Positions 46,980 to 58,610 of a stretch of 64,000 nt of DNA are shown here, in pieces. A program made the translations under genes and the position numbers. The stretch's first letter is position 1, and each line of letters starts with the position of its first letter. The DNA is taken from NCBI RefSeq assembly GCF_034190915.1, contig NW_026947484.1, positions 77,199,982 to 77,263,981 on the forward strand. The letters are read 5' to 3'. The notes beneath the pieces were generated by a model. It searched no databases and had not been told where the DNA came from. It saw only the letters and a list, made by a program, of their open reading frames with translations. This DNA is from Cavia porcellus. Taxonomy: Eukaryota; Chordata; Mammalia; Rodentia; Caviidae.

Positions 46980-47460
46980 GACATGCTATCAAATCCATAA
47001 TTTTTATATTCATAAAAATTAATACATACAAGCAAAGAGATATGTTAATATAGAGAGAATTTAAAGTAATTGACATTAATACACTTAAGTTAAAAGAAAA
47101 TATGGAGGTTGTTGGCAAAGAATGGGAAACAAGAAAGTCAAATACTGTAAATTTTAAAATGGACAAATGTAATATTAAAATTAAGAACTCAATATATAGG
47201 TTGAAAATCAGACTAGACATAGCAAAAGAGAAAATGAGCAAAGTAGAACATTTATCAGAATAAAATATTTATACATCAGCATGAAATGGAAAAGGATGGA
47301 CAATTATAAAAAGAGTATAGGAAACATTTGGGGCAAAGTAAAAGTGAACAATGGAAGTCAGAGAAGGTGGAAAAACTATTAGGAGTGGCAGTGGTAAAGA
47401 GAAGTAATGGCTGAGAATTCCAAAATCCTTGAAATATATCATGCTATAGTTTTAAGTACT
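46980..47460 (+). mobile_element. L1 5' portion (ORF1 region), sense
   Basis: 'aagaactcaatatataggttgaaaatcagactagacatagcaaaagagaaaatgagcaaagtagaac' region and 'ggaaaaggatggacaattataaaaagagtataggaaacatttgggg', 'gtaatggctgagaattccaaaatccttgaaatat' follow old L1 ORF1 DNA. The long minus-strand ORF (46924-47241) is antisense to this and not a gene. Confidence 0.65.
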
Positions 47461-47609
47461 ATCATCTCTAAACAGGAAAAATAATAAGAAAACCATATCT
47501 TCCTTTGGGCACATTATTTTTCCTCTGTTTGCTTCTAAAGTTTCTTTTAGATCATCTAGAAGTTTTGTTATTGCTCCAGTCGCTGTGGAAGCTATAGATT
47601 ATATTTGAA

Positions 47610-48170
47610 AAGTAAAAGATGATTATTACTTCACATTATATTCAAATTAATTTTAGATGCATTAAAGATACTAACATGAAAGATAAGACTATAATATGTT
47701 TTGAAATTAATTAGATAGGATTTTTGTGACATTAGGGTAGAAAAGGATAAAACACACAAAAATATAACTTATAATGGGAAATACTGCCTAGGGTGCAATG
47801 AGAATTTCTATTCATTAAAAATAATAAATTAATAAATTATATTCAACTGGGTGTGGTGAGGCACGCCTGTAACTCCAGCACTCAGAAGGCTGATGCAGGA
47901 GGATTACTATGAATTCAAGTTTGTCTAGGCTACATGGAGAGACCATGCCTCAAAGCAAAATAAAGCAAAATATCCCTGAAAAACTCTATTCATTGACACC
48001 ATAAATTGAGTAAAAATATTAGCCACAGTAGGCAAATTCCTGCTAATAGAAAGAGAAACAATCTAATAGAATAAATGGGCAAATGAATTAAAGAACAGTT
48101 TTACAGAATCAATTTCACATGACAAGTTAACAATCAATTTTATTATTAGAGAAATGTAAATTCAATAAGT
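47610..48170 (+). mobile_element. L1 ORF2 3' portion, sense, split by a B1
   Basis: 'aaatataacttataatgggaaatactgcctagggtgcaatgagaatttctattcatt' and, after the B1, 'ctaatagaataaatgggcaaatgaattaaagaacag', 'ttattagagaaatgtaaattcaataag' match the end of ORF2 ('aaaaatgggcaaaggacttgaa...gaaatgcaaatcaaaac'). Probably the same insertion as the ORF1 piece upstream with the middle lost. Confidence 0.65.
47847..47971 (+). repeat. B1 SINE
   Basis: 'ctgggtgtggtgaggcacgcctgtaactccagcactcagaaggctgatgcaggaggattactatgaattcaag' region, then 'gtctaggctacatggagagaccatgcctcaaag' and an A-rich tail. 7SL-derived rodent SINE with both Pol III boxes recognisable. Inserted in L1 DNA. Confidence 0.88.
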
Positions 48171-48174
48171 CTCT

Positions 48175-48405
48175 GGTGCATGAATGAGTTCTGTTCCAGG
48201 AGAATGTTCAAAAGTCATATTCATTTGTAGGTCCCACAAAATGATCCTGTCTAGAGCCACCTTGCCTTGGAGCCAACTGAGTATGGACTGAAACCTCAAA
48301 AAACTGTAAGAAATAAACCTTTCCTTTCCCAACTTTGGGCATCAGGTATTTCATCTCAGCAATGAGTAAAAAGTCACTAAGGGACAGGAGAAACAAGCAA
48401 GTTGT
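48175..48405 (+). mobile_element. MaLR LTR, 3' part
   Basis: 'gagccaactgagtatggactgaaacctcaaaaaactgtaagaaataaacctttcctttcccaactttgggcatcaggtatttcatctcagcaatgag' region is the sense polyadenylation end of an MST/ORR1-type LTR (AATAAA present at about 48313). Sits between L1 and the HAL1-like element. Confidence 0.7.
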
Positions 48406-49329
48406 GAGATCCAGTGTTGTCACCAGCAGCAGTTAATTGAAGCTGACAGAACAGAATTGAGAATGTAGACATTTCAAACTCTTCAGCTATAAAAAGATTA
48501 TACTTTTTCCCCACTATAAGACCCACCTCACTGACTTCTGGGAGAACATGGCAGATAGATAACAGCAGCAATGGAGGCTCTCTGAGGTAGCCAGCTTAGA
48601 TTCCAGGAATGGTGCTGTGTGGGGAGTCCTAAGCAGGGGGAGATATACCCTGCCGACCCAGGAATGAACTAAGCTGAGAGAAACCAACTGGCAATGCAAT
48701 CCCAGTGCTATGACTGGAACAGCTAAAGTCTCAGTGCTGAAGCTGGAGCCTGCACCTCTGGAAATCGCGGCTTGAATTTCCTGCCACTGCTGCTGCATCT
48801 GAATTGGCACAGCAGGGATAGAGACACGAAAGCTCTGAGTGTGGGAATCGGCAATCTGAATTGAGAGCAGAGCTGGCCGGGAGCCCTGTATCAACCTGCA
48901 GTGAGTGAGAGGAAGAGAGACCCTTTCATAGACTAGGAGGCTCCAACAGAGGACATTCTGGAACTGGGCAGACTAGCCAGAACAGGACGCTGCAGTGACT
49001 TCAGTCACATATTCCCCTCTCAATCAGGATTGGTGGGGAACACTTGACCTGGGTGATGCTGCAGACTAAGACCCAGTAGGCTAGCCCAAACCAGGTCCCT
49101 GCACCTGGCAGTGCACCCTAATGCAGTGAAGCCTTCAGCAGGTTGACTGACCTGGAGGGGCAGGCCCAGCATAGGCTGCCCAGATCTGTGTCTCCCTAGT
49201 ACACTGCAGTGGGCAGGAACACCTAGCCGGTGCAATTCAAACAAACTGTAACTGACAAAGAAAGAAACTAGGTCTCCTATATACATTTGTATGGAAGGAA
49301 CAAAAAATATGGGAAGAGGGAGTAACAAG

Positions 49330-50360
49330 AAAGGGTCCTCAGTCCCCAATCCTGAGAACACTGATCCAGGAAAGGTAAATGCAAAGGAGAATGAGGACAG
49401 AAAACGTGCAATATCAGGCACAGCACCAATAGACATAAAGTGATATCTACGGGACCTCGTAGATGAGTTCAAAAGTGAAGTATTTAACCAAGTAAACCAA
49501 GATATAATAGAATAGTTAAAGAAAGTTAAGCACCTCCCAAGAAAAAACAGATGGTGGAATGGAAGAACAGAAAAAAAGGGAGAATTTTTTGATATAGAAA
49601 ATAGAGAAAACCTAGAATACATGAAGCAGGTTTGAAGAGATTACCAGGAAACTAAAAACTCTATTGAAAGCTGGCATAACAGCTTGAAAGAAACTAAGGA
49701 TTGATACTGGAGGACGGATTTGTAATGTGGGAGCATGAAAGGAAAAACTTCTTAAAAATAACAAGGAAACAAGCAGTAACAATACAAAGGCAAGAAGATG
49801 ATAAGAGGATCTATAACTTAAGAATTAAGAATGTAAAGGAAGAAGCAGGGATACAAATAAGTGAACTGCAAAGGCTATTCACAGAAATAATCAAGGAGAA
49901 CTTCCATAATATGGGAAAAGGTTAAGATACTCAGATCTATGAGGCACATAGGACCCCAGTCACCTACAACCCAAACAGAACTACACCCAGGCATATAATA
50001 ATCAAAGTTCCAGAAATCTAATATAAGAACAGAATATTGAAAGCTGTGAGAGACAAGAAACAGATCACTTACAAGGGAACACCCATCAGAATTACAGCAG
50101 ACTTCTCAGCACAAACATCAAATCACAAAGAGTGTGGGGCGAAATACTTCAAGCTTTGAAAGACAATAACCTCCAGACAAGATTGATATATTCTGCACAA
50201 CTATCCCTAGAAATTAATGGAGAAACAAGGTGTTTTCAGGATAAAGAGGAATTAGGGGAATTTGCAACCACCAATTCAACTCTACAGATAATGCTGCAGG
50301 ACATTCTAAAAGAGAAAAATACCACGATTCCAGCAACAGTGGCAGAGAGGCCACAATGAA
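49330..50360 (+). pseudogene. ORF1 remnant of the HAL1-like element
   Basis: ORF1p is an RNA-binding trimeric chaperone. Open pieces: 49701-49925, a middle domain part (KRIYNLRIKNVKEEAGIQ, FTEIIKENFHN); about 50034-50120, the signature AVRDKKQITYKGTPIRITAD; and 50132-50359, the C-terminal domain (IYSAQLSLEINGETRCFQDK, LGEFATTNSTLQIMLQDIL), ending in a stop. Stops (for example after NMGKG at 49923-49925) and a frameshift near 50130 break the frame. The upstream Lys/Glu-rich part is consistent with the coiled coil. Confidence 0.8.
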
Positions 50361-50447
50361 TGGAGCAGAAAGCGAAATGAAGAAGACAAATTGACAACTA
50401 ATGACAGAAAAAGAGCTCAACAGAAATGAGGCAGAAAAAGATGATAT

Positions 50448-51700
50448 GAATAGCTATTTTGGGGAAAACATGACATCATAATAGCTAGTGCTGATTTAAT
50501 ATCATCTTGTTTTGAAGTCCCATCAAGCTTTTGTTCTTCTGTCTCCATTGGTCTTAACATGTTGTATCTTATTGGATTTTATTATATGTGATAATATAAA
50601 CAAAATTTTATAGATAAGGAGATGATACAGAAGCCATTGTTCATTTTCTGTTAGTTGGTTCTAAATACCCTGTGATACTGTCATTCTCATGAATGGTTTT
50701 ACATTGTCTTGATATGTTTGATGCTACAGTATTGAAGTTATACTCAAGGATTTCAAGGAAAGAGACACTATAGTAACTACTTTTATGTAGGGATATCTTG
50801 TGGTGAAACACTATTTTGCTTAATTTGTTTTGTTTTGACCTGTGCTGTTTTATTGTTATGTCCTCTTTTATCTCAATCTCCTTTTTTATTATTTACTTTT
50901 TTATTTTTATCTTTTTAATTAAGGAAAATAAATAAAAAATAGCAGGATATATTATAGTAACCCATTTTGATTTCCTATTAACTTGATTTGAAACCCTGTA
51001 TTGCTCTTCCCATCTTGTTTTGACTGATTTTACTCTATTCTGTTTAGCTTGATAGTATCAAGTTTGAGAGTATAGACAACAACCGTGAAGACAATAAGAG
51101 TCACTATGATGCCCATTCTGGTTTGACTATTATCTTCTTTTGAAATCCTGTAATGTCTCCATTGTTTTGGTTTTATTGGTTTTCTTCTTTACTGTTTTGT
51201 TCAGTTTTATTATAACTGATGATATAAGCAATTCTTTTTAAGATAGCAAGAGGCATTATGGTAACCATTGCCGATCACCTTGTATTCTGTTTTTACATTA
51301 TATACTATGTCTATTCATTTGATTTGACTGACTTTGTTTTGTTACATCACATTTGGTTTTATTCTCTTCAAAAAAAAAGTAGTAAGAACTGTGGGAATAA
51401 TAAAACCAAAATGTGTAATTGTCATTGTAAAAAAGAGAGGAAAAGAAAGTGCTCTAAAGGATATAACTGCATGTATATTAAGCATATAAGATAGATAACC
51501 ATATTACTGAGTTTTTGTTGGATCATTGAAGAGAACTGTTTGCAGTCTCACTGTTTGAATGTCCACTTTATATGCTTTAATTTTGTAACTTGAACAACTA
51601 TTTCTAAGATGACAATATGTAATCTATTAACTAGTGATTTCCTACTGTTGATTTTTTTGAAATTCTGTATAACTTGTACCCTTTTTCTGTTTTTTTTTCT
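50448..51700 (+). repeat. ~150-bp tandem units in the HAL1-like 3' region
   Basis: The landmark cattatggtaacc and its variants occur at about 50474, 50624, 50766, 50949, 51102, 51254 and 51613 (spacings 150, 142, 183, 153, 152, then 359, about two units). Each is followed by ga(t/c)ttcctatt-like text and, further on, ttttgaaatcctgta-like and 'ttgttttgac/ggtttta' text. The plus ORF at 51258-51494 is a by-product. Confidence 0.7.
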
Positions 51701-51729
51701 TTTTCTCCTTAAATAAAATTTTAAAAAAA

Positions 51730-52129
51730 TGAGCCTGTCTTGTCATCTCAATCAAATCTTTCAATTATTTTCATTTTTCTTTCCCTGGTTGTTGCTTTAT
51801 TTTTCCTGTCAGTCCCCATAGCATCACTGCTACTTTTCCTCTGGCTTCCAGACCTCCTGAGTTCTGATTGAACACTGTACTACTGCTGTACACTGTGCAC
51901 TGTACAGGAGGCACTCAGCAGCAGCACAACTGTGATGATGCCCAGCAGACATGAGTGCTACTTCCTCGATTCACTTGCATCTATGAATGTTCCTAATGTG
52001 AGGTGGTTTTGATTCTGTGAGTTCACAACTCAAATGTTCATGGTTAGGAACTTACTATAGTTCCTGTCTCTTCATACTCAGTAGTTAGACAATACCATAT
52101 GTTAACTAAGATCTGGAGATATAATAATT
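51730..52129. other. Unannotated stretch
   Basis: Includes a locally self-complementary patch around 51884-51908 (tgtacactgtgcactgtaca). No gene or named repeat. Confidence 0.4.
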
Positions 52130-52560
52130 CTCAGGCACTGTTTTAGGGTTTGGAAACTGGTATAACTATTTTGAAAACAAATGTAGCAATGCTGACCTGC
52201 AAGCATGGCCCATGACCTATGAAATCCATGAACATTAGAGAAAATCTTGTCTGTCTATCCCAGGAGGCAGAGTTATTTGTAATAGTGTTTTTTTGAGAAA
52301 AAATTATAATGTATTTATATAAGTTGTATACATAAACAATATATAAATGTATAAATTATTCATCAATAGAAAAGTATTAAATACAGCAGAATACTTTATA
52401 GCTACATATAGGAAAGACTACTTATATGTATAAACAAGGGCCGTTATAACAAATATAACAATATTATATTGAAAAAGCAAGTCTCGAGAAAGAATAAAGC
52501 TATAATTCCACAATTGCAAAGTGCTAACATAGACAATGGAAATACCTATTTTTTAAGGGT
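52130..52560 (+). mobile_element. Old L1 3'-end fragment
   Basis: Sense L1 end: 'ggtttggaaactggtataactattttgaaaacaaatgtagca', 'aatagaaaagtattaaatacagcagaatactttatagctacatat', 'aaaaagcaagtctcgagaaagaataaagctataattcca'. Strongly diverged, no frame. Confidence 0.55.
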
Positions 52561-52666
52561 GCCCACACAAGTGGTAAACAGTGTAAATTGCCAGCATTCA
52601 TTATGACCGCTCTGAAGGAGAAGATTAGGTTACCATTAGTGAAGTGTAGATGGCTGTTCAGGTGTT

Positions 52667-53140
52667 CTAATGTTTATCTTTTGGAATGAATGATGGGTGT
52701 GCATTCAAAAATACCACAGCAACTTCTTCCTCTGTGAATGGTTGGATGACATTGCCCTGTGAATCTCTCATCACCCACATCCTTGCAAAGATGTGCATCT
52801 GAGCATCTAAACTGGTCAAGCGAAATTTGGTTGTAGACATCTCCTCCATTGCTGTTTCCCTTGGATCACACTCTTCTTTAAAATTGTCACCTCATGTTCA
52901 TTAGAAAACACATCTAATTCATGCCATTTCCAATCATTTGTAAACAAATTGCTGCAATCTGATTATTTGAATCATGAACTATTTGGAGACTATGAGACTA
53001 TTTCATGTTGTCTTTTTGCTCTGTCCAGTAAATTCTGAAAAGTTTTAGATGGTTCTATTTTTGTAAGCTGAAGTCCTCCAACCTGTTCAAGTCATGGTTT
53101 ACCCTCTATTTGCATTCTGTGAGCAGCAAGATTTTACCCT
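52667..53140 (-). pseudogene. Remnant of an unidentified protein-coding sequence
   Basis: The minus strand has protein-like text spread over frames. 52849-52667 is a 60-codon open end with varied composition (MHIFARMWVMRDSQGN, FTEEEVAVVFLNAHPSF, then KDKH stop). Just upstream in a shifted frame: DWKWHELDVFSNEHEVTILK (to about 52880). Further upstream: LQLTKIEPSKTFQNLLDRAK (about 53070-53011). The pieces are collinear, with stops or frameshifts between them, as in a processed pseudogene or lost gene. I do not recognise the family. No A tail or target duplication found. It could still be an exon with chance extensions. Confidence 0.45.
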
Positions 53141-53144
53141 CCTG

Positions 53145-56100
53145 CACTGCACAGTGTTTTATATGATTTTTCCCAAGCCCAGGAGAGTAGCAGCTCCTCC
53201 CAAGAGCTCTGGGAAATTTCCTCTGAAGGGAGAGCTTGGTATGGCTTTCAAAACTTAGGTGATACTTTCATATCCTCTTAAAGCCATCTGTTGCTTGCAA
53301 AGCTACTGGTTCTACCTGTAACCATTTAGAGAGTTACTGAAGATGAAGAGCTGGTATGTGTGAGCAGGTGGAGAAGGCTCTTTTCACAGAGAATCAGTTA
53401 TATATATCCTTTCTTTATTCGTGCCTATTGCCCTGTAATCTGTCATTCTCCCAGCAAACTTTTCCTCTTCTTGGTAAAATGCAGTGGGTTTTGGCATTTC
53501 TCTTTCCCTATTGTTCTGGTGCTATGATGTCCTTGAATAAAGTGTGTCTATCTCCAAAATCTGGGCAGCAGGGATCTGCTTGTTACTCCTGGCTGAATGT
53601 GTTTGGTGAATAATCCTCCACATTTCCTTTGGAACATCTTGTGAACTACCATGCAGTCCTTCATTATGTCAGCAGTGGTGGTAGCTGCTTTGTTTTTAAT
53701 AAAGGAAGCGACATTGCCTCAGAACTGTGTGCGTTTTTGGAAGTGAAAGAATGTAAACTGATTAAGCCCAAGGTCCCCACCTCAGACCCCATTGTGACCT
53801 GACAGCTGGGAAAGGCATAGGAAGCAATTAAACTGCCCTGTATTAGTCACCAAAAGAGAACTCAGCCCTCGCTGACAGTGAAAGGAGAAGAGGGATCCAG
53901 GAAATCATTCTATGTAGCTTTTGGGGCTTTGTGTTAGTGTAATCTTCTGAATTGCCTTGGGGTTATTTACTTAGTTCTAAAGTATGGGAAGATTTTACCT
54001 GAGTATGGGTTACATGTTGCTTGACAGTGGAGATAACCTCTGAGAAGAATGGCTTCAGGCCACCTTGTTGTGCAAATATCAGAGTGTACTTTCACAAACT
54101 AAGCCAACTACAGTGTTACTGGGTGATATGATCGTAGGGGACCACCTTCCTGAATATGGTCTTCCTTGACCGAGAGAGAGGTTGCTATGCGGTACAGGAC
54201 TGGACTTGCCCAATTAACCTTGACACCTGTCTGGTTAGAGCTGCTTTGTAAATACTTTAGTTGAAAGGAGTGTGTGCAATTGGTTGGAGCCTGGGAGCAG
54301 TAATTCAACAATCCAGAAACCCTGTGAAGCAGAGGAAAGGAATGGATCTGAGCTGGGGCCACTGGGAAGCTGTCATAAGGGGTGGAACCTGGCATGCTCC
54401 TCTCTGCCCTGCAGAAAAGGGACTTCTTTGCTAGCACCTCCGAAAAACAGAACACTGCCAGATGTCCAGGGAAGACCCCCGTGTTTGGTGTTTGCGTGAG
54501 CTTGTGTCTGTTTTACAGCCTAATGGATTTTGGCTTTGCCTTTCCCTCTGTAGAGGACTACAATCTGCACCAAATGTTTCACATTACTCAGTGTGAAAAA
54601 CCTCCTATTCTTTCAGATTTTTTACAAGTTCATACATCCGTGGAAACCCGATATTCCATATTTCATTCTGCTTTGTGGATGTCATTGTGAAGGATGCGGG
54701 TTCACAGGCAACAGGCCTCTTCTGGCTTTGATCAGCTTGACCGCAACTAATTGTAAATGGAGAACAAATGAAAGAAATATTTACAAATTTCATGGGAATT
54801 CAGGCGGGGCCTAAGCCTTTCTTAATGCCTCCATTCACAGTAAATGTTTATTGAACACTTAACTCGACTGTGTACTTCAATATTTATATAGTATTAGGTT
54901 TTAGCTTGTTCTGAGGTAGTAAAATGACCTTCTTCTTCTCTGCTTTGTCTTCTTCCCTTCCCTTTTGCAACTTTCCTTTCTTTTGCATCACAAAATCTGC
55001 TGCCACCTCAAAAAATCCAACTCAGATTCCAAAGCTACAGCTGTAAGAAGCAGAAGGAAAAAAAAAGTACGTGTGTGTGTGTGTGTGTGTGTGTGGTGTT
55101 TAAAAAAAAAAGACCGTAAAATTTAAAACAAATTTTGAGTTGCAAAGTCAGGTTGGGAAAAATCAAATGAAAATGCTCAAGATTTGTTCGAAATAAAGTC
55201 ATAAATGCCTGGAGCCAAGTTAAACAGCTGTTGGGTCAGGCAGGCTAAGGCCTGAAAAGTAGCACCAGGCAGAACTGAATATTGTGCAATTAGCATTTGG
55301 CTGCTTGTAAAGAAACACAAGCACCCCTGTTAGAGGATTTCAGATATGGATGTTCTATTCCTAAGTGTACTTTTCTGAAATTTTTGTTTACATAGCAACC
55401 AAAGTAGCCTCTGTGTCTTTGGGAGATGTAGAGAAGAGACATTTAGGGCTGGCTGGGGGCCAGCTGGCCCTCTCTTCAGCTCACCTTGCCTCCTGGCAGG
55501 TGCTGGACCCGTTTGACCCTGCTTTATTCTGTCTGCAGTCATGAGCAGCCTGCACTTTTAGGGCAGCTTAGACAGATGATGGTCCAGATGCTGATGGAAA
55601 GAGGGGAGATGACCTCTGTCCAGAGAGTCCTTTGCTATCACCTTCTTGGATGGCAAGTGTGTCTGGGGCCTGCCAACATCAGCATAATAAATGCTCTAAC
55701 AACTGCTCTTTTCATTAGGAACATTTCACATCGATGTCTGCCATACCTTGGATCTGTTTGCCCCAGAAAGTCATAAAAGTCAGACTAGATTCTGTTTTCT
55801 TTGGAGGCTGGCTTAACCTGCCATTCCCCACCTTTCCACCCAAACATGAAAGGCAGGAGTCGAGGATCACAAACACTAGAGGGTAAATGACCCCAAACAA
55901 CCCCACACTGATGAAAGAGGTACATGTGGACATCTAGAGGGTGGGCATGATGCCTCAGCGTGGCGGCTGCCTGGAGCAGCAGCAGACTGGACAGAAGAAT
56001 GAGAAGTGAGAGGAAAGTCAGCTTCACTGTGGAGGAAAACTGGGCTAGAGATCTCACAAGGAGGTATTGAGAGCGTTTAGCATTAAACATTTCCTCATAA

Positions 56101-56477
56101 AATTAAATTTTATCTTCTGCTTTTTAAATGAAATCAGTGAAGGTAGTTTAATGAGAACACAAATTTGAAACAAATTAGATTTTCAAAATCTTGCCTTTTT
56201 TTTATGTGTTTTTATATTTAAAACCACTGGGAAATTCATAAAAATGAGTAGTTTCAGAACAAAAGTTTTTGGTGGCTCACTTTGCAATCTAAAGATTCTT
56301 TTTAATTAAGGTAACCTAGAACTAGGAAGGGAGACTATTGAATAATTTTTGTTTCAAAATTCAACTGCTGACATCTCTTAACCTAATCATAAAAATCAGA
56401 TAAACATTGTCACATAACAAATGTTGTAACTGCCTCTGTAAGTATAAAGTCATGATGAAACCCATAAGATACATGTA
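53145..56477. other. Unannotated, repeat-poor stretch
   Basis: About 3.3 kb with little recognisable repeat apart from a GT microsatellite. ORFs of 60-115 codons on both strands (53356-53613, 54108-54690, 55330-56090) overlap and lack domain signatures. Slightly GC-richer text at 53700-54500 and 55420-56000. Could hold non-coding conserved sequence; no gene can be called. Confidence 0.4.
55071..55095. repeat. (GT)n microsatellite
   Basis: About 12 uninterrupted GT units, followed closely by an A10 run. Confidence 0.95.
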
Positions 56478-56680
56478 AGTCAGACGTGATGGCACATGCC
56501 TAATTCCAGCGTTCTGGGAGGCTGAGGCAGAGGATTACAAGTTTGACCCCAACCTGGAAAACATGATAGATTAATGAGAATTTGTCTTAATAAAAATGAA
56601 TCAATGAATAGATAAATACACAAGATCTGAGATTGTAGCTCAGTGCAGAGGCCTTGCATTCAGTGCTCAGTATAGAAAAG
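56478..56680 (+). repeat. B1-ID dimeric SINE
   Basis: B1 half: 'gtcagacgtgatggcacatgcctaattccagcgttctgggaggctgaggcagaggattac' region. A-rich linker, then ID half: 'gagattgtagctcagtgcagaggccttgcattcagtgctcag'. Same dimer type as 30719-30902; also old. Confidence 0.8.
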
Positions 56681-58361
56681 AGATTACATTATTATATAAC
56701 TCATCATTGCCAATTGATGGAATTAAGTACAACCCACACATTTGATATTAAAAGTGTAGAGATACCTCAGATGTCGAACTCAATTCATTCTGCATTCTTG
56801 TTCAAACACCAAAAAGTTGGAGGACTGCACATACTTTTCCCATAACAAATAATAGAAAAGTGAATAATTGCTTCTGAGGCCCCAAAATTATATTTATAAA
56901 TTCATTTTTCCAGGACTTTAACAAATGATATTTTTCTTTAATGCTAGTGTGGTCTCATGATTTTCCTCTTACCGTTAGTGCTGGTACCCCTAACTTTCTT
57001 TAGATCCATGCTTATGATATTTTATGCAAAAAAGGGCAAATATAAAAGCACAGTGACAAATGATTGAACACACTAACACAGCACCGTGCTACATGTTGTT
57101 GGTGAGAGCAGCTCTTAGAATGAAGTGTTACCCCTTTGTGTCCTTGGCCAGATGAGACCTGTGACTCACTCTTGGCCTCATACAGGATTTTATCAAGTTG
57201 GATTTTCAGTTTGACTGCTGAGCAAAGTTAGTAACACTGAGAAAATTTTTTTCTAACTTTGTTGTGTGAGTAATGGAAAATTTGCATTTGGAGCCAGCCA
57301 TTCAACAACCAAAATAGCACTGTATATTTATTTAATTTTACGTGAGTGGATACTCACAAGTGAGAATATAAAAGACAGTACTATATCATGCATATTTTAC
57401 CCAGATACCTGTCTGTCGTCAGTTTCTTCACTGCTTATATGACACATGTGGACAGTTAAGATGACTTTGTGCTTTGCAAGCTAATCATTGAGTATGACTT
57501 TTTAATCAATGTTGGGTGCTAGAATAGGATAGGACAGGATATGAAAATGAAGATCATATTCATTCTTGGGTCTTTTGAATGCAGGAAGAGCAGCAGAAAG
57601 ATTTGGTAAACAGTTTAACAAGTTTTTGGAACCTGTTCTTCTGGGAGTAACTTTGTCTCTTAGGCAACACAGTTAGAGAACAGTACTGACAGAGACAAAT
57701 TTGTAAGTTATCTCCCAGCTGACAAAATGTACTGAGAAGCAGTATTTTTCTTCTCCCAGACTTCCAGCTGTAGGATTCACACTGCTCTGCTAAAGAACCC
57801 TCTTCCTGATTCAAGGTTTTAGGAGAGGTGGCACCGTGCTAAGCTTGTTCAAGTTTGAAGGGAGAAGTATCCTGCATCTGCTGTGTCCCTTGTCTGCTTT
57901 TTTCAGTGAGTCCTTGATAGATCAGTACTGAGAAGAACTGAGCTGCCACCCTTAGATCAGTGACTGGAGATGTGCTACACCTGTAGAATCAGTCCACGGA
58001 AATCCCCTGTCTGGTTAAAATTACTCTTTTTTTTTCTCTTTCCAGTTCTCTTCTCTCATGTCTGGATCTTCTACCTCTTGTTCCCGTTCTTTCTCAAGTA
58101 TCCCTTATCCACTGGAATTTGCTCTTAGAGCCCAGCTAACTCTTCAGTTAACTGGGCAATAATAATTAACTGCTTTAATTTTTAAAGATAATTTACCCTA
58201 CGTCAATGGGTACAGCTGGGAGGTAGGACAAGATGGCAGGGCAGTGGGCAGACTGGAGGAGGATGGACAGTGCTCATACTAACAGATTACTTTTAGATGT
58301 CAGTGAATGGATGGTAGGAGACCCGGCTGGTAAGTTCATGCTTTATAGCTTCGAGGGTTGC
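56681..58361. other. Unannotated stretch
   Basis: Chance ORFs (56654-56845 plus, 57560-57814 minus). No recognised repeat or gene. Confidence 0.45.
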
Positions 58362-58610
58362 ATGTGTGATGGTTGAGGACTTACATTCTTGGACCAGACA
58401 AGTCAGGTCTCTGCCATTTATTAGCTGTGTGATGGGAAAGTTTCTCAACTACTGTCCACCTTAGGTTCCTCATCTAGAAAATAGGGCCAATCACTGAATC
58501 TGCCTTGTAGCATTGTCTTGAGAACTGATTGAGGTAATATACAAAGAGTGTTTCTAGCAGCACCTGGTGCATAATAACTGGTGCATGAATATTAGCTATT
58601 TTACTATTTC
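58362..58610 (+). repeat. MIR SINE, near full length
   Basis: Clear sense order: 'gtcaggtctctgccatttattagctgtgtgatgggaaagtttctcaact', 'ccttaggttcctcatctagaaaatagggccaat', 'ttgtagcattgtcttgagaactgattgaggtaat', 'agcacctggtgcataataactggtgcatgaatattagctatt'. The best-preserved MIR in the window. Confidence 0.85.

Larger units (their letters stand above)
48525..51729 (+). mobile_element. HAL1-like (half-L1, ORF1-only) retroelement
   Basis: About 3.2 kb in sense. It has an L1-type start (gacttctgggagaacatggcag at about 48534), a GC-rich 5' region to about 49300, a decayed ORF1 to about 50360, then no ORF2 at all. Instead an AT-rich 3' region of ~150-bp units runs to a terminal AAATAAAATT...A7 (51710-51729). 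HAL1 elements are known to carry an L1-derived ORF1 only and to depend on L1 for ORF2 function. The 200-codon minus ORF at 49020-49622 is antisense to it and not a gene. Confidence 0.72.

Noticed and set aside
49020..49622. 200-codon minus-strand ORF, the longest in the window
   Set aside because: It lies antisense to the 5' region and ORF1 of the HAL1-like element; the protein is Phe/Ser/Leu-rich without domain signature, as expected for the reverse of Lys/Glu-rich coding DNA.
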